Source of the DNA: Macrotrachela quadricornifera
Taxonomy: Eukaryota; Rotifera; Eurotatoria; Philodinida; Philodinidae
DNA length: 64,000 bases
Direction of reading: 5' to 3'
Assembly: GCA_022393335.1 (NCBI GenBank)
Contig: JAJEKB010021087.1
Span: forward strand, 1,768,222 to 1,832,221
The notes beneath the pieces were generated by a model. It did no database searches. It saw only the letters and a program-made list of their open reading frames with translations, and was not told the origin of the DNA. Each line of letters opens with the position of its first letter. Within the stretch, counting starts at the first letter, position 1. The position numbers and the translations under genes were made by a program. Positions 10,504 through 22,587 of the stretch are shown in pieces.

Positions 10504-11951
10504 ACTATTTGGCCCTCGATCGATAATATCGTCCAGAATGACGATTTTTCACGATATTTTCGGTGATTTTTGCAGCAAATTGCGATTTATGTAAAGTGTT
10601 GACTAATTAGTAAACATTATCCGTTTGGACTTTCTCCTTAACTACAACTGTACCCATACCGCCATTAGCATCTCATATACCTATCCCCATAATGAGTATA
10701 CTACTATATCTATATCCTTATGAATATTTCTAACATCATAATACCCTTGTAGCATAAGGCTGATCACTTCTACTAGTTACTGACTCAAAGTAATAATCAA
10801 TAGGAGCAGCTTTATTCACGTTTTGATGATTGTTTATTTGTAGATAAAATAAAAACAAGTCAAGAAGATTTAAATTTAAAAAAAGCGCACAATAAATCGT
10901 TTAAATACAAAGGAAGAATAGTTTAAGTTCCTTCGCCTCAGAAATCAATTTTTTTATTTCTCATTCGGGTTCAACCTTTATTGGTCAGAAGTAGCCTTCA
11001 TACGGAGAAGGTTTTCAACATAAGATTACTAGCTAAACATGTCGGTATAGTTTTAAAATTGTCGAGTGCTCTCAGGACTAAGTCATAATCGAGTCCGATT
11101 TTTTGAAAATACTTCTTCAAAAAAATCTTCAAATTCCAAGTGCTAACAAAAATGAAGCGTCATGATTTTTTATTTCAATAAAACAGAAATTCAAAAATCG
11201 GACTCTACTCGGATATTCCTTGGGATCTCAACCACGTTTACATCGATTTTCTCCAAATCGCGTGAAACTTCCAGCGTTTATAGATAATATTGGGGTAGTA
11301 AAATTCTATGCCATCGAAATCGGATCATTTTTAGCGATTAATCGCGATTGAAGCAAAACAATCGGCGATTTTCTATTCATCTCAATGACAATACCAATAT
11401 AAATAGATAAGTTTTATTTATAAAATAAATCTTTCATCTTTTTTTCGATCAACACTAATATCAACAAAAGTTGGCAACGTTTTATTTATAAAGTCATCAT
11501 GCCTTATAATTAGATTGAAGCATTAGCACTAGTAGGAATTGTGGCAACTGGAATTTTGATGGTATGGATTGGAACATGATATCTTAGAATAGTACTTATG
11601 AAATTTGTTCGGATAAAAACAATCAGTATGTCTGCCAATCATTTTTAAAAAAATACGTTGAGAGAGTTAAATTTAATAATGAAAATATCGTCAAAAACTT
11701 TTAGGAAGGAACTTTGAGGATACACTGTATATCATCATTATTTATGATTTTATTCAAGTTAAGAACTACGATTACACATACTTTTATATTCAACCAAATG
11801 TGAATAAATTTTTTTCTTGTAACAATGTTCTAACAGAATAAATAAATCTAATTTTGATGTCAAAGAATCATGACACAATACAGTGAGAGAATGCGAATGT
11901 GATAGTAAATATTTTTAATTGCACGCTTTTCTCATATATATAATGTCAGTA
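10504..11951. other. intergenic DNA 3' of the GPCR gene
   Basis: No gene was supported. It is AT-rich with a C-skewed patch at about 10620-10790. Confidence 0.35.
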
Positions 11952-13274
11952 CTAATTCGTTCGATGTGTACATCTGAATCTACGTGGTATAAACAATCGA
12001 CAAAGTGTCGTTCGTAATTCTTTCGATGTCGAAACATATACAAGAACATCTACTGCTGAATTAGAATATCCTAACCATGAAAATATACTAAATAATAATT
12101 CATAATATCGTTCGTCTTTTAAACGAATAAGAAATATACCACTTAGAGCAAAATAAACAAAATACGGTAACCAACAAATAATAAATGCACCCATGATAAT
12201 ACCAATAAATTTTGCTGCTTTTTGATTTTTTGAAAATTTTTTCCAAAATGTATTTGCTTCGGAATAATTTCTTTTTATCTTATTCATCGATTTGTTTCCA
12301 TTATCATTAAATAATTCTATATTTGGATTGTGATATTTTCCATGATGAATACGAATAGTTATTAATTCAGGTGATAATTGACGATTTTCTACTAATTCAA
12401 CAGATATTTCATCATTTGTTGTTGTTCGATTTTTAATTGAAGTTTGTTTACAAAAAAATTTTCGAATGAATGATTTTTCTGATTTACTTTCTCGATGATG
12501 ATGATGATGTTTATATCCATAAGAAAGAGCTAATACTTGTTTTCTTGCTGCTAAATATGTTCGAATATAAATATAAATCATAACAATTAATGGTAAATAA
12601 AATGATACAATCGATATAAATAATACATAATAAAAATTATTTGGAAAATCACATTCTTTAAATAACCATGGAGATGTTACCATCATTTCATCTAACATCA
12701 TTGATTGTCCTATAAAACAAGAAATAATCTATATATATATTCTTCGTTTGCTTTTTTACGTACGAGACATAGCTTGTGTTGTTCCAAAATAAATTCCTGG
12801 TGGAAATGAAATAATTGCTGAACATATCCATATCATTGGTATTACATAATACCATTTTTTTGATAAAAATGAATTAGGATATTCAATTGGTTTTGTTATA
12901 GCATTATAACGATCTAAACCAATTGCACATAAACCAAATATAGATGCTGTTGTTGCAAATATATCCATTGAATGCCAATAATCACATAAAAATGTAAGAT
13001 ATCGAGGAAATAACCAATATTCATCATGAGTCATTTCGAATATAAATGCAAATGGCATAACTATTAATCCAACAAGAAGATCAGAAAATGCTAATGAACC
13101 AATATAATAATGTGTTGATGTATGTAATGTTGATTTACAAATAATAGCATAAATAATTAATATATTACCTATTATAGTTAATAAACATAATAATAAGAGA
13201 AAAAAACCTATTGGATATGCTTCCCATTCTACATCAATTATTGTAATATTGGTTGTTAATGAAAATAATTTCAT
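11952..13274 (-). CDS. class A G-protein-coupled receptor, biogenic-amine-receptor-like
   Basis: Two exons, 13274-12764 and 12709-11952, are joined across a 54-nt GT-AG intron and give 422 residues from an ATG. Seven membrane helices are evident. Class A landmarks: GNILI in TM1 (N37), LAFSDLLVGLIVMPFA in TM2 (D65), Cys97 before TM3, the amine-binding-type Asp104 in SMDIFATTAS, DRY at 121-123, Cys190 in the second extracellular loop, and CWLP at 349-352 in TM6. TM2/TM3 wording is closest to aminergic receptors (serotonin, dopamine, octopamine). The third intracellular loop is long (about 110 residues) with a His run at 238-242. Oddity: the NPxxY motif of TM7 reads DVLVY (391-395), so both Asn and the usual Pro are replaced. 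The ligand is not identifiable from sequence alone. An N-glycosylation site NIT lies near the N-terminus. Confidence 0.9.
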
Positions 13275-14036
13275 AATAATAATATAATCGTAGAATAATT
13301 TCTATTAATTCGAAAATTGAATGCAAATATCAATTTATTCTATCGTATAATCGTTGTATGATTTTGTTTTGTTATCTTGTCGGCCTATAATTACAATATA
13401 TGAAACATATGCATTTATTGTTTCGTTGTGAGAAGGTCAATTGAAGAAAAATGAATAACTGTGATATTTAATCGAGAAATTGATGTCTTGCCTAGTAGAA
13501 CAGAAAAGAAAGAAAAACAAAATGGCATGTTATTTGAAAAAAGAAAAAGAAAAAGAAAAATATGCAAAACAATGTTTACACAGAGAATACTATATTATTA
13601 TTTTCCTTTACATGAATAATAAACGGATATTGTGTGTAATAATACTTATTTGTATGCAATGAATAAATATTGTTCACAAATAGATTTATGAGTACATTTC
13701 TTTTTTCTTTTCTAACACCAAATAAAAATAGTGTTGAAAGAAAATGATTGTAGTTTGTCATATTATGATTACAATAATTACGATAATTTATTTCTATTTT
13801 TCATCTTACTTAATTATTGTCAGAAATGAACACAGCTATTCTTATCCTATATGAAACGGAAACAGAATTCGATAATGATAGTTGATCATGAATGTTTTCA
13901 AAGGTGGATATATACAAGGATTTTTTCGAGTTCAACTAGACTCTCTCATCATACGTATTTCTTTACAAAATAATATCTGATCACAAAAGAAAAATAAGCT
14001 TAAATATCTAATGAAGCTGCCTTTTGCACTTCAACA
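13275..14036. other. 5' flank of the GPCR gene and intergenic DNA
   Basis: AT-rich, with an AAAAAG-rich patch near 13540-13560. No gene was kept. The short open frames at 13480-13761 overlap in opposite directions and lack homology. Confidence 0.35.
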
Positions 14037-14530
14037 TAGAGTCAAAATCCCTATTAACGACACGAGATTTTTCACACTTCTTGNNNNNNNNNNNNNNNNN
14101 NNNNNNNNNNNNNNNNNNNNNNNNNNNNNNNNNNNNNNNNNNNNNNNNNNNNNNNNNNNNNNNNNNNNNNNNNNNNNNNNNNNNNNNNNNNNNNNNNNNN
14201 NNNNNNNNNNNNNNNNNNNNNNNNNNNNNNNNNNNNNNNNNNNNNNNNNNNNNNNNNNNNNNNNNNNNNNNNNNNNNNNNNNNNNNNNNNNNNNNNNNNN
14301 NNNNNNNNNNNNNNNNNNNNNNNNNNNNNNNNNNNNNNNNNNNNNNNNNNNNNNNNNNNNNNNNNNNNNNNNNNNNNNNNNNNNNNNNNNNNNNNNNNNN
14401 NNNNNNNNNNNNNNNNNNNNNNNNNNNNNNNNNNNNNNNNNNNNNNNNNNNNNNNNNNNNNNNNNNNNNNNNNNNNNNNNNNNCAAGAAGTGTGAAAAAT
14501 CTCGTGTCGTTAATAGGGATTTTGACTCTA
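14037..14530. repeat. assembly gap (400 N) flanked by a perfect 47-bp inverted repeat
   Basis: Positions 14084-14483 are N. The 47 bp on each side, 14037-14083 and 14484-14530, are exact reverse complements of each other. They begin TAGAGTCAAAATCCC on the left. The missing sequence is therefore probably the inside of a long palindrome or an element with inverted ends. Open frames spanning the Ns are artefacts. Confidence 0.9.
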
Positions 14531-14674
14531 GTGAGCATATGTGAAGTTCATTTTGACATTGAAGCTCTATGTTGACGAAGAAGAAAACTATTCTGTGAAA
14601 ATATATTGAGTTGGCACGACATTTTTTTAAATTGAAGATTACAATTAACTTTCAACAGTATATGCTTCATTACT

Positions 14675-15032
14675 ATCTATGAATTGTTACCAGCGCTCTG
14701 GTAGAGAAAGAGAAGTTGGCAGGGACCATTTTGAGATCATTCTCGTATAGATGATTGGACAGAAAACGGTACAAATAGTAATCTGTGGAAGCCAAGTCTG
14801 GAGATTAAGATGAATATGAAACCGTAATTCATTCGAGTTTCAAAACATTTTCACGTGTTGATTTTGCAATGCGGGATCTGGCGATATCAAGTGGTGACAT
14901 TTCATGTGATATCCAAACACCATATTTTCACGTTTTGCCTAATTCATCCAGATGTCTTTCTACTGTAATATGAGAGCACTCAAGTCGCTCTGCTAAACGC
15001 TGTATAGTTAATCTTGGATCTTCTTCAATAAG
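14675..15032 (-). pseudogene. mariner-type transposase, internally deleted
   Basis: The minus strand from 15032 reads EEDPRLTIQRLAERLECSH followed by ITVERHLDELGKT, the second helix-turn-helix of mariner transposases. KYGVWISHEMSP follows. After a jump it reads SPDLASTDYYLYRFLSNH, the C-terminal catalytic motif with its last Asp. The middle of the catalytic domain is missing, and there are three in-frame stops. It lies next to the palindromic gap, which may belong to the same element. Confidence 0.8.
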
Positions 15033-15410
15033 CTACTTTAAGTTCTGGTCCTCTCTGTATTTTGAGGATATCTCTTTTAATATTTGTCTAGTAAGACATT
15101 GTTTTTTTATCAAAAGTGTTAGCGGTGATGTCATATCATCATCCATCCCTCGAACATGTATCATCTTCTATATATCTATGACATCATTATATCTTCTCTC
15201 TTCTTTCTTTTTCTAATCTTTTGTTATGCCTCGATGGCTTTCTTTTCTCTTGTTATATATATACGTATGTATGTGTGTATTTTATTATTGTTATAAATAG
15301 ACATTCGTACAGCTCGACCAACACGAGCTAATAGAAAACGTTTGTTTCTCATCATACTGTCAACGCCTATACGGTAATAGGTTGTTCCAGCTGCTGTCGC
15401 ATGCATTTCT

Positions 15411-15612
15411 TTACTTTCTTTCTTCCTGTGATATAGATGCTTCTCAAACCTTGTCTTTTCTTAATGCTTAATACAATGACGCCATAATCACTTCCTCTTT
15501 TATCTCGATGCGTTGTCATAATATTTTTATAGAATCATTTTGATTCAACTACAATAAATTGACGAAAGAACCATTTTTCAATTGAAAAATAATTCTACTC
15601 CTAGAGGGTTAA
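15411..15612 (-). mobile_element. end of a piggyBac-like non-autonomous element (TTAA terminus)
   Basis: Reading leftward from 15612, the reverse complement starts TTAACCCTCTAGGAGTAG. It continues with a small hairpin (TTTTTCAATTGAAAAA) and stays alignable for about 200 bp with the left end of the element at 49742. The similarity includes the CGTCAATTT and GCGATGCATC-like blocks. The opposite end was not found. The open frame at 15224-15406 just beyond it has no recognisable product. Confidence 0.65.
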
Positions 15613-15699
15613 AGCATATTGACGACAGTGACCTAATAGATGGCTTTATTGATTTATCTGATGAAGATGATTATTTTATTTCCTCTTTTTCGAGATGAA

Positions 15700-15720
15700 A
15701 ATAAATAAATAAATAAATGA
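15700..15720. repeat. (AATA)n microsatellite
   Basis: A run of AAATAAATAAATAAATAAA-type repeats lies next to the piggyBac-like end. It is simple repeat only. Confidence 0.7.
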
Positions 15721-15883
15721 CGTCATGTTTAATCACTCATGCACAATCAGCACCAACATAAAGATTTATTTAATGAGTATAGAAAAATGATATATAATAA
15801 AAACTTACACTTCACACTCAGTAGAGCGAAGTAAATCAAACCCTTTAAGCAACCTTCTTCACTTGTGACGAACTTTTAGTTCA

Positions 15884-16389
15884 CAAGTAACGCTCGTCTG
15901 AAGACTCGTTTAGCTCTTTCTCGTAGAAATCGTGTTTTGTAAATTACCGTCAAGCTATTCATTTATAAAATTTTAAAAAATCGAAGTCAGATTCAAGTTC
16001 CTAGACATTAACGGCCGTTGACCAAACTTCATAAAAACAAAATGCTTTTTGTTAAAAACTTGTTGTCTGTTTAAAAAATTGATCGTCAAAAAATTTTTAT
16101 GCAACTGACTTCAGATTTGAATTTATCGTCCTTGATTACCGTTCGGTCAACCGTTATCAAAAATTTTTTTTTTGTAAAAAAAGTGATCCTTTGTGTAAAA
16201 AATTGATTCTCAAAAAAATTTTAAAAAACTAACATCAAATTCGGATTCCTCGACCCCGATTACCCTTTGGTTAAGTTTTATAGAAAATATTAATAAAATG
16301 TGTTTTTGACCTTGTGCGGACATACAAGCAATCAATCAATCAATCAGACAATTTATGTTTGTAAGACTCTTCTCTACGAGAAAGAGAAT
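15884..16389 (+). mobile_element. dispersed MITE-like element, copy 1 of 3
   Basis: It starts CAAGTAACGCTCGTCTG and ends AAGACTCTTCTCTACGAG plus AAAGAGAAT. The inner block CTCTTTCTCGTAGA occurs at both ends in inverted orientation. The body holds about three degenerate units of about 125 bp, each containing a 'GATTC(A/G)AGTTCCTCGACC' and 'GATTACCCTTCGGT' type segment. A short tetranucleotide run (CAAT)n precedes the right end. Related copies lie at 26690-26975 and 56984-57470. No coding capacity was seen. Confidence 0.75.
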
Positions 16390-16589
16390 AAAAAAGAGAG
16401 TATTCAATTTTGCACAAATACGGAGAAAATTCAGAAACACATCGAAATATTTTCACGAACAGCGACATATAAAATTATCTCATAAAATTTCTAAGCGCAT
16501 TCTACAAATCCAAATTTTCAGGTTTGGCGCAAAACACTACATACCATGACCATCCACTAACACACATTACTATATCAATCAAAGCGGTG

Positions 16590-17655
16590 CCAATAACGAA
16601 TCTAGGACACTTGCCTGCAGAATGTTTGCTCGGCGAACAAATGCCTGCCAAGCACTTGCCCGTAGTGCATTAGCTCGTTGGACGAGTGCTCGCTAGACAC
16701 TTGCACCCCAGCGTTAAAAAGAGTCTTATACCCGCTAGACAGATGCTCGCCGAGTATAGTTGCTCGCTTAAAAAATAGGTTAAGCATCAGCCGCTTTTCT
16801 TTGTTTTGAAAATAACATCACATTTTTTTTACTGATATATCATTGAAGATTAATTACAGAAAAAGATTAGAAATACATCGCGAAAGTTTGTGCACAATAA
16901 AATCACTATATAGGTACATAATAAAAGAACTAAGCAGACTTCAGTCTAACATTATTCGCTAAAGCCAAGATTTTTGCGAGATTGGTTGTTGATGGTTCGT
17001 TTAAAGTATTCAATATTCGTTTTTGCTGTCGTTCGGGAACCAAATTCTTTGGTCTTCTGACACTCGATTCAATTTGAACTATCTGAGCCTCTACAAAGGA
17101 CTACTCTTTCTTTTATAAATTCAAGAACTTCCAACTATTTGTATTGCACTGCTCTTTGTTTAAAAAAAACATCAATTATATATAGGATGCAACATAACCC
17201 ATCTTTAGGAAACATCCAACAAGTGATCGAGGTAATACAATTGGAAAAATCCCATTATATATAACACATTTCAAAAAGATATCACGTAGAGAAAGAAAGT
17301 AAAGCACTTGTCAAGGGAAAATATTGCACATATATTATGTGCAGGAAAAGAAAAATCCAAGTATATGTGGTATACAGAAAAGGAAAAATCCAAACATATA
17401 TGAGTTAATAAGAGACCAAAAGGAAAGAAGGAAAATACTATATTTTACACATATAATGGATGTTGATCATATTGAGAAGAATCAGAGAAAGAAGAACGAA
17501 AAAATCTTTTGTTAGTATATATCTGAATGCATTGCGAGCAATGTTAAGCGAGCAACAACTCAGCAAGCAAATGTCCCCTGCAGGCAAATATTCATTGCGA
17601 GCAACTGTCCATAGCGGACAAGTGCTCCGCGAGCATGTGACCATAACCCGCCAAT
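16590..17655. mobile_element. putative large element with subterminal TTGCTCGC-type arrays
   Basis: Two GC-richer tracts, about 16601-16765 and 17530-17645, consist of a motif of about 15-17 bp containing TGCTCG or TGCCTGC, repeated six to eight times. In the right tract the motif appears as GCGAGCA, so the two arrays face each other. Between them lies a 56-codon minus-strand coding remnant. The layout suggests a DNA transposon with subterminal repeats. Exact ends and target duplication could not be set. Confidence 0.5.
16930..17100 (-). pseudogene. coding remnant inside the GAGCA-array element
   Basis: On the minus strand from 17100, directly after a stop, an open stretch of about 56 codons ends in TAG at 16932-16930. 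It reads, for example, IVQIESSVRRPKNLVPERQQ and a TLNEPSTTNLAKILALANN tail. The composition is protein-like, but the family was not recognised. It lies midway between the two facing repeat arrays, so it may be the end of that element's own gene. Confidence 0.4.
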
Positions 17656-17659
17656 AGCA

Positions 17660-18720
17660 ACTTATATATACCAAAAATCCAATAATTCTGTCATAGAAAA
17701 TTATTTCTGAAATTTGCAACATCTGACTCATTGTTGTTTACACTAAAATAACCTATGCGGTGGAATCAAATAACGGAAAACTAAGAATTACAAGAGTTAA
17801 CCTACGATGCTTTTCCTCATATATAACATACTGGGTGCTTCATGTTGTTAATACAGCAAATTTTCCGCACCTTGTCTTTGTAATATTTTAGCTCTTAATG
17901 ATTCCTAGTTATCCTTAAAAAATAGCTCCCGAGTCTGAACCAAATAGCAAAGAACGAAAGACTTCATCATTTACTCTGAACTCCGTTTTTGTCTATTTTT
18001 GATGCTAGGGACTCGACTCGATTGAGGAAGTAAAAGAAAAGTTTAACCAATCAGACTGAAATTTTTAAGGATGACTACTCTAACTATGGCAAACGTTTAC
18101 TGGAAGTTTCATCTACATGTTCCTAAAACGTCTCTTGTCCTTTATTTTACAAATGAAATTGAAAATTATTTAATAAAATCTTTTCTACATCGTTTTGAAT
18201 TATTAAATTATAATCAATAATTAATTAACGATCTTCGTTTATCACAATTTAAAAAGATTTCATTTGAAAAATTAAAAAATCAATTTTTTGTACAAAACAG
18301 AGATAAATCGAACAAATTATACAAATTATTTTCAAATATATCAACCGATTGAATGTCAATGAACTGTATCTAATGAAAATAATCCAACTTTTCTATGAAC
18401 AACTCTTTTAAGATTATATAAGGGTTTAACTTGTTTTACGTTTAATTGTTGGACAATTATTATTTGTGTATCAATGATGGATTGAAATAAATAAATAATT
18501 ATTATCATTTCATATAAGCAATTTAAATATTCATTGAAACAGTTTTATTTTTAAATAAACAACAACTGAGAATGAAGAACATTTTTGACAGGATATTTAA
18601 GAATATATTCAAAAAATAGTATTAAATAAGAATAATCGCTTTTAAGAAAACTGACAAATGCGACATAGTTTTTGCACTTTTATCTCTTTATGTAAAATTT
18701 AATGTTCAAATATAAGAATC
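17660..18720. other. intergenic DNA with a possible decayed coding tract
   Basis: From about 18125 to 18360 (+) one frame reads protein-like sequence such as NEIENYLIKSFLHRFELL and FKKISFEKLKNQFFVQNRDK, with several stops. The family was not recognised. The remainder shows nothing supported. Confidence 0.3.
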
Positions 18721-19455
18721 GCATATGGATGAATCCATGGGAAACATATCATCTTTCCGAAAGCGTTTTTTTAGTACTTTTTTTGTGCAATGTGCAGCAT
18801 CGAACTAAAAAACATCGTTGACCGAAAAAAATTGCGAACTTGTTCATTTAATCGTTGAGATTTAGTTGCATCTTTTGATACATGTATATGACACATAAAT
18901 TACTCATTTCAACAAAACAAAGAGGAGCGATATTTTTTGAATAACTTTTGATAGGAACATGATAGAGAGCTGCAGTTTTCACCGTTGGAAAGAGCAAAAT
19001 GAAAATACATCGAATCATATAAGATAATGACTTTTGAAATTATTTGCTACGAGTAAATTAAAACAATACCATGAAAAGTAATGAGTTTTCATATCATTGT
19101 TTAAATTAGATTATTACAAGCAGGATTAAAAGACCTGCTTGAAAGTCATTATCTTATATGATTCGATGCATTTTCATCTACTTTTTCCAACGGTGAGGAC
19201 TGCAGCTCTCTATCCTGTTCCTATCAAAAGTTATTCAAAAGATATCTATTCTCTTCGCTTTGTCAAAATGGGTAATTTATGTTTCATAGACATGTACTGA
19301 AAGATGCGACTAGTTCTCAGCAATTAAATGAACAAGTTATCAATCTTTTTCGTAAAAAGATGTTTTTTTAGTTTGATGCTACGCATTGCACAAAAAAGTA
19401 CTAAAAAAACACTTTCAGAAAGGTAATATGTTTTTCATGGATTCGCCTATATTAC
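18720..19455. mobile_element. large foldback element, arms about 320 bp
   Basis: About 18720-19045 reappears as reverse complement at about 19135-19455, with a 90-bp spacer. Paired landmarks: GATAGAGAGCTGCAG / CTGCAGCTCTCTATC, AATCATATAAGATAATGA / TCATTATCTTATATGATT, and GAATCCATG / CATGGATTC near the outer ends. It is non-coding and lies about 120 bp upstream of the kelch gene. Confidence 0.8.
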
Positions 19456-19577
19456 TTTTTCTGTTCGAAATAATAGTTCTTATCTTTTATAATTTATGTG
19501 GGAGGTGAGAGATGAATATAAAGCAGGTGAGGACAACAGAATGTCTTATTTAGGTTGACGTCTTTTAAGAACAAAAT

Positions 19578-21315
19578 ATGTCTTATAAAGCAATATGCAG
19601 TAAGTAATTTATGCTACTGAAATTGACAGATCAAATTTGAAATATAGTGTTGGCGATATGTTATAGAATACATAGATTAACTCTGATAAAACTGATAAAA
19701 CTTGAATAGCATTATTCTGATAAAAAATATTGAAATGAAATATACACGCTTATTATCTTCATCTTTAGTCTATGTATATATATCTAGATCAGTAGGTCAT
19801 CATCGTGTCTTTTTATCGTTCTAAAATATGTTATAGGTATTTTCTCGTTGGTTCTAACATTAGTTATTATATTTATAAAGTCAAGAACTGCTATTGCTGC
19901 CGTGAATACAATTCAACCATCAGGTGAGTCTTAAAAACGTGTCTTTTAATCTACTCACAAGTACTCTTGAATGGGATATAAATGGTTACTTAAAAAGCAT
20001 TGTTAGCAACTCAATAAATTCGGATCATGCTGACTTTATAGATAATAGTTCAAACTTTTCTTTCATTTCCATTTTTTTCGTCGCTTACTTGAAAATGACT
20101 GCATTCATTCTGAAGTTGCGAATCCGTTGAAAGAAAAATACATTTATATGATTTCATACAGAATCCTCTAAAATTAATAGTATGCGTTATGCACGATTCT
20201 ACCATAGTGCATCCTTATTAACAAATGGAAAAGTATTAATTACTGGAGGAGCACGCAACTCTATTGGTCTAAATAATAGTGAATTATACGATCCATCAAC
20301 AGGTAATTGGACAACTGTTAATAAGATGAATTATGCAGGATATGCACATACAGCATCTGTATTACTAAATGGTAAAGTATTAGTTTCCGGTGGAACAATG
20401 AGTGGTTTTATAGGTATGCATAGAGCTGAATTATATGATCCATTGATAGAAGATTGGATACAGACTGCTAGTATGTCTAAACAACGAGCGATACATACAG
20501 CATCCGTATTACCAAATGGAAAAGTGCTAGTTGCTGGTGGGCTAGATTATGACAAAATTGTTTTAAAAAGTGCGGAGTTATTTGATCCATCAGCAGAAAA
20601 CTGGACAATTACTAGTGATATGCATACTACACGATGTCAGCACACAGCGACTGTATTATTGAATGGAAAAGTGCTAGTTACTGGTGGAACAAATACTGCC
20701 GATATTATTCTAAGCGGTGCTGAGATATATGAGTCATCAATAGAAATGTGGACAAATATTGCCAGTATGCATGATAGTCGGGCTATGCACACAGCGACTG
20801 TGTTATCAAATGGAAAAGTGCTAGTTACTGGTGGGATCAGTAGCAACAGTATTATTTTAAAAAGTGCTGAGTTGTACGATCCATTAACAGGAATGTGGAC
20901 AGTTACTGGTAATATGAATTATGGCCGATATGGACATACAGCATCGCTATTAACAAACGGAAAAGTGTTAATTGCTGGTGGCATAAATCGTGATTTTAGA
21001 GGTATAAATAATGTTGAGTTGTATGATCCATCAACAGGAAATTGGACAACGACTGCAAATATGTATGCTGAACGAGGCTTTCACACAGCGTCCATATTGC
21101 CAAATGGAAAAGTGCTAATTGCAGGTGGAGTAGATCATGATGGTATTACTATAAAAAGTGCTGAGTTGTATAATGCAACAATACGTACTTTCACATCTCC
21201 CGATAATATAAGTAATATACAACTTTTATACAAGAAATTCATCTCAACAAATGAAAAAGTATTTGATACGAATACGAAGAATGGCATGTCTTTCAACAAT
21301 CCCAAGCTGGATTAA
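19578..21315 (+). CDS. membrane-anchored or secreted seven-repeat kelch protein
   Basis: Three exons, 19578-19599, 19837-19923 and 20162-21315, join in one frame (phase 1 at both junctions) and give 420 residues from an ATG. The first 8 residues are polar. Residues 9-22 (IFSLVLTLVIIFI) form a signal anchor or signal peptide, followed by KSRTAIAAVN. The rest is seven kelch repeats of about 48 residues, each with an R-x-x-H-T/S-A-S/T-x-L-x-N-G-K-V-L core, a GG doublet, an 'AELYDP' type strand and a W in 'NWTT'. Seven blades would close a propeller of galactose-oxidase/kelch type. After the last blade a tail of about 45 residues has no domain. No catalytic residues of galactose oxidase were recognised. 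A foldback element lies just upstream. Confidence 0.88.
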
Positions 21316-22099
21316 TCAGTTCAAATAAATTAACACTCTAAATGACTTTTAATTTTTTGTTCATTTAGTCTCGCTTCCAAATACAATTAACCTTTGACTG
21401 CATAAAACAAAAGTATTTTCCACATGTGTGAATATCGAAAAAAATGATCTACCAGATTTATTCCAATAAATAATGCAAATTTTGTTGCTTGAATCGCAAA
21501 AGTCCAAACAACTGCTCGGTCCTTTTATAGAACAAGTAGTGCTCGTCGCTGTGACTCGCTCAACCCTCGACTGAATGGTTAGAACCATTTATAGGCTAGT
21601 CCACTATATCGAGACAATTACTGATAATACCACATATTTCCACCTGTATCATTTTATGCACTTTTATCATTCTCATAATTAAGTATAAAATGAAAACAAT
21701 CAAACTCTTAAAATGGGGACATATCTTTGTTCGACATCACAACCAAAAACGTACACATTTCCGACTTGAATCCAATCATTATGTGTACCTTAGGAGGCAA
21801 AACTAATTCACCACACATTGATGCTCATAAAACTGTTCAGAAACCAATGACGTGCATGCAGATGGTCAACTATGTCATGCCACTGTACCGCGTTTTCCAC
21901 CATTTAGATACATATCTCTCAATTACAGAATCTGAGTTGAGGCAATCCACTCTTCAACATGTCCTAATATACTCCATAATCATATTCCCATCAATTTTCA
22001 TAACGTCGGAAACCGGTGCGTACAGTTTTACCTACGATATTGGACTTCAGCAAGAAGTGGTCTTCCCATCATACAAGATATGAATACCAAAGGGTACTT
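21316..22099. other. intergenic DNA
   Basis: The one longer frame, 21727-22083 (+, 118 codons), begins at TTG and has no recognisable domain. It could be a decayed exon, but it is not supported as a gene. Confidence 0.3.
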
Positions 22100-22290
22100 T
22101 AACGATACACCTCGAGAGGACCTATGGATATCTTCACTACATAGTACATCAAGACCCATTAACAAAATCACCCTGTACAATTTAAAGATCTGAAGGTATC
22201 CTCATAAAATAGGACTTGAGGACCTACGGACACCCTATAGTATACCAGTTGAGGACTTATGGGTACCTCTATAGTATACCATACCACATC
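22100..22290. repeat. degenerate 30-45 bp tandem repeats (GAGGACCTA..GGTACC..TATAGTATACC)
   Basis: Several imperfect units contain GAGGACCTA(C/T)GG and TATAGTATACC. They resemble the longer degenerate arrays at about 37.9-38.8 kb and 39.7-39.9 kb, suggesting one dispersed family. Confidence 0.5.
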
Positions 22291-22317
22291 AGGCTTTCTA
22301 CGGTGAGATTTTTTTGA

Positions 22318-22360
22318 CCTTTAACCCTGGCACAAACCCACAGACAGACAAACTATTTTT
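22318..22360. repeat. TTTGACCTTTAACC + CAGACAGACA motif
   Basis: The pair 'TTTGACCTTTAACCCTGG' and 'CACAGACAGACA' recurs at about 58012-58055 next to the right end of a TIR element. The shared composite may mark an end of a transposon family, but the family is not identified. Confidence 0.35.
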
Positions 22361-22587
22361 TTTCATATGACCCTCACTAGAGTTGAGGGAATAAAAATAG
22401 ACAAAACTGACTATAAATGACCGAGCGTATCTTTGTTAATGAGCAGAAAAATATGAGCATAATTAAGAAAACTACTACATGACTTTGATGTTAATATTAT
22501 TATCATTCTGGAAAATTTAATAAAGGATGCGCATGACAGCAGAATGCCCAGTTTTTCTGTGATTCATACATCATTAACAAGTGCACA

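Noticed and set aside
14008..14575. Open frames of 150-183 codons on both strands
   Set aside because: They run through the 400-N gap and exist only because N was translated as X.
21727..22083. 118-codon plus frame
   Set aside because: Starts at TTG, no domain recognised, no splice context linking it to a neighbour.
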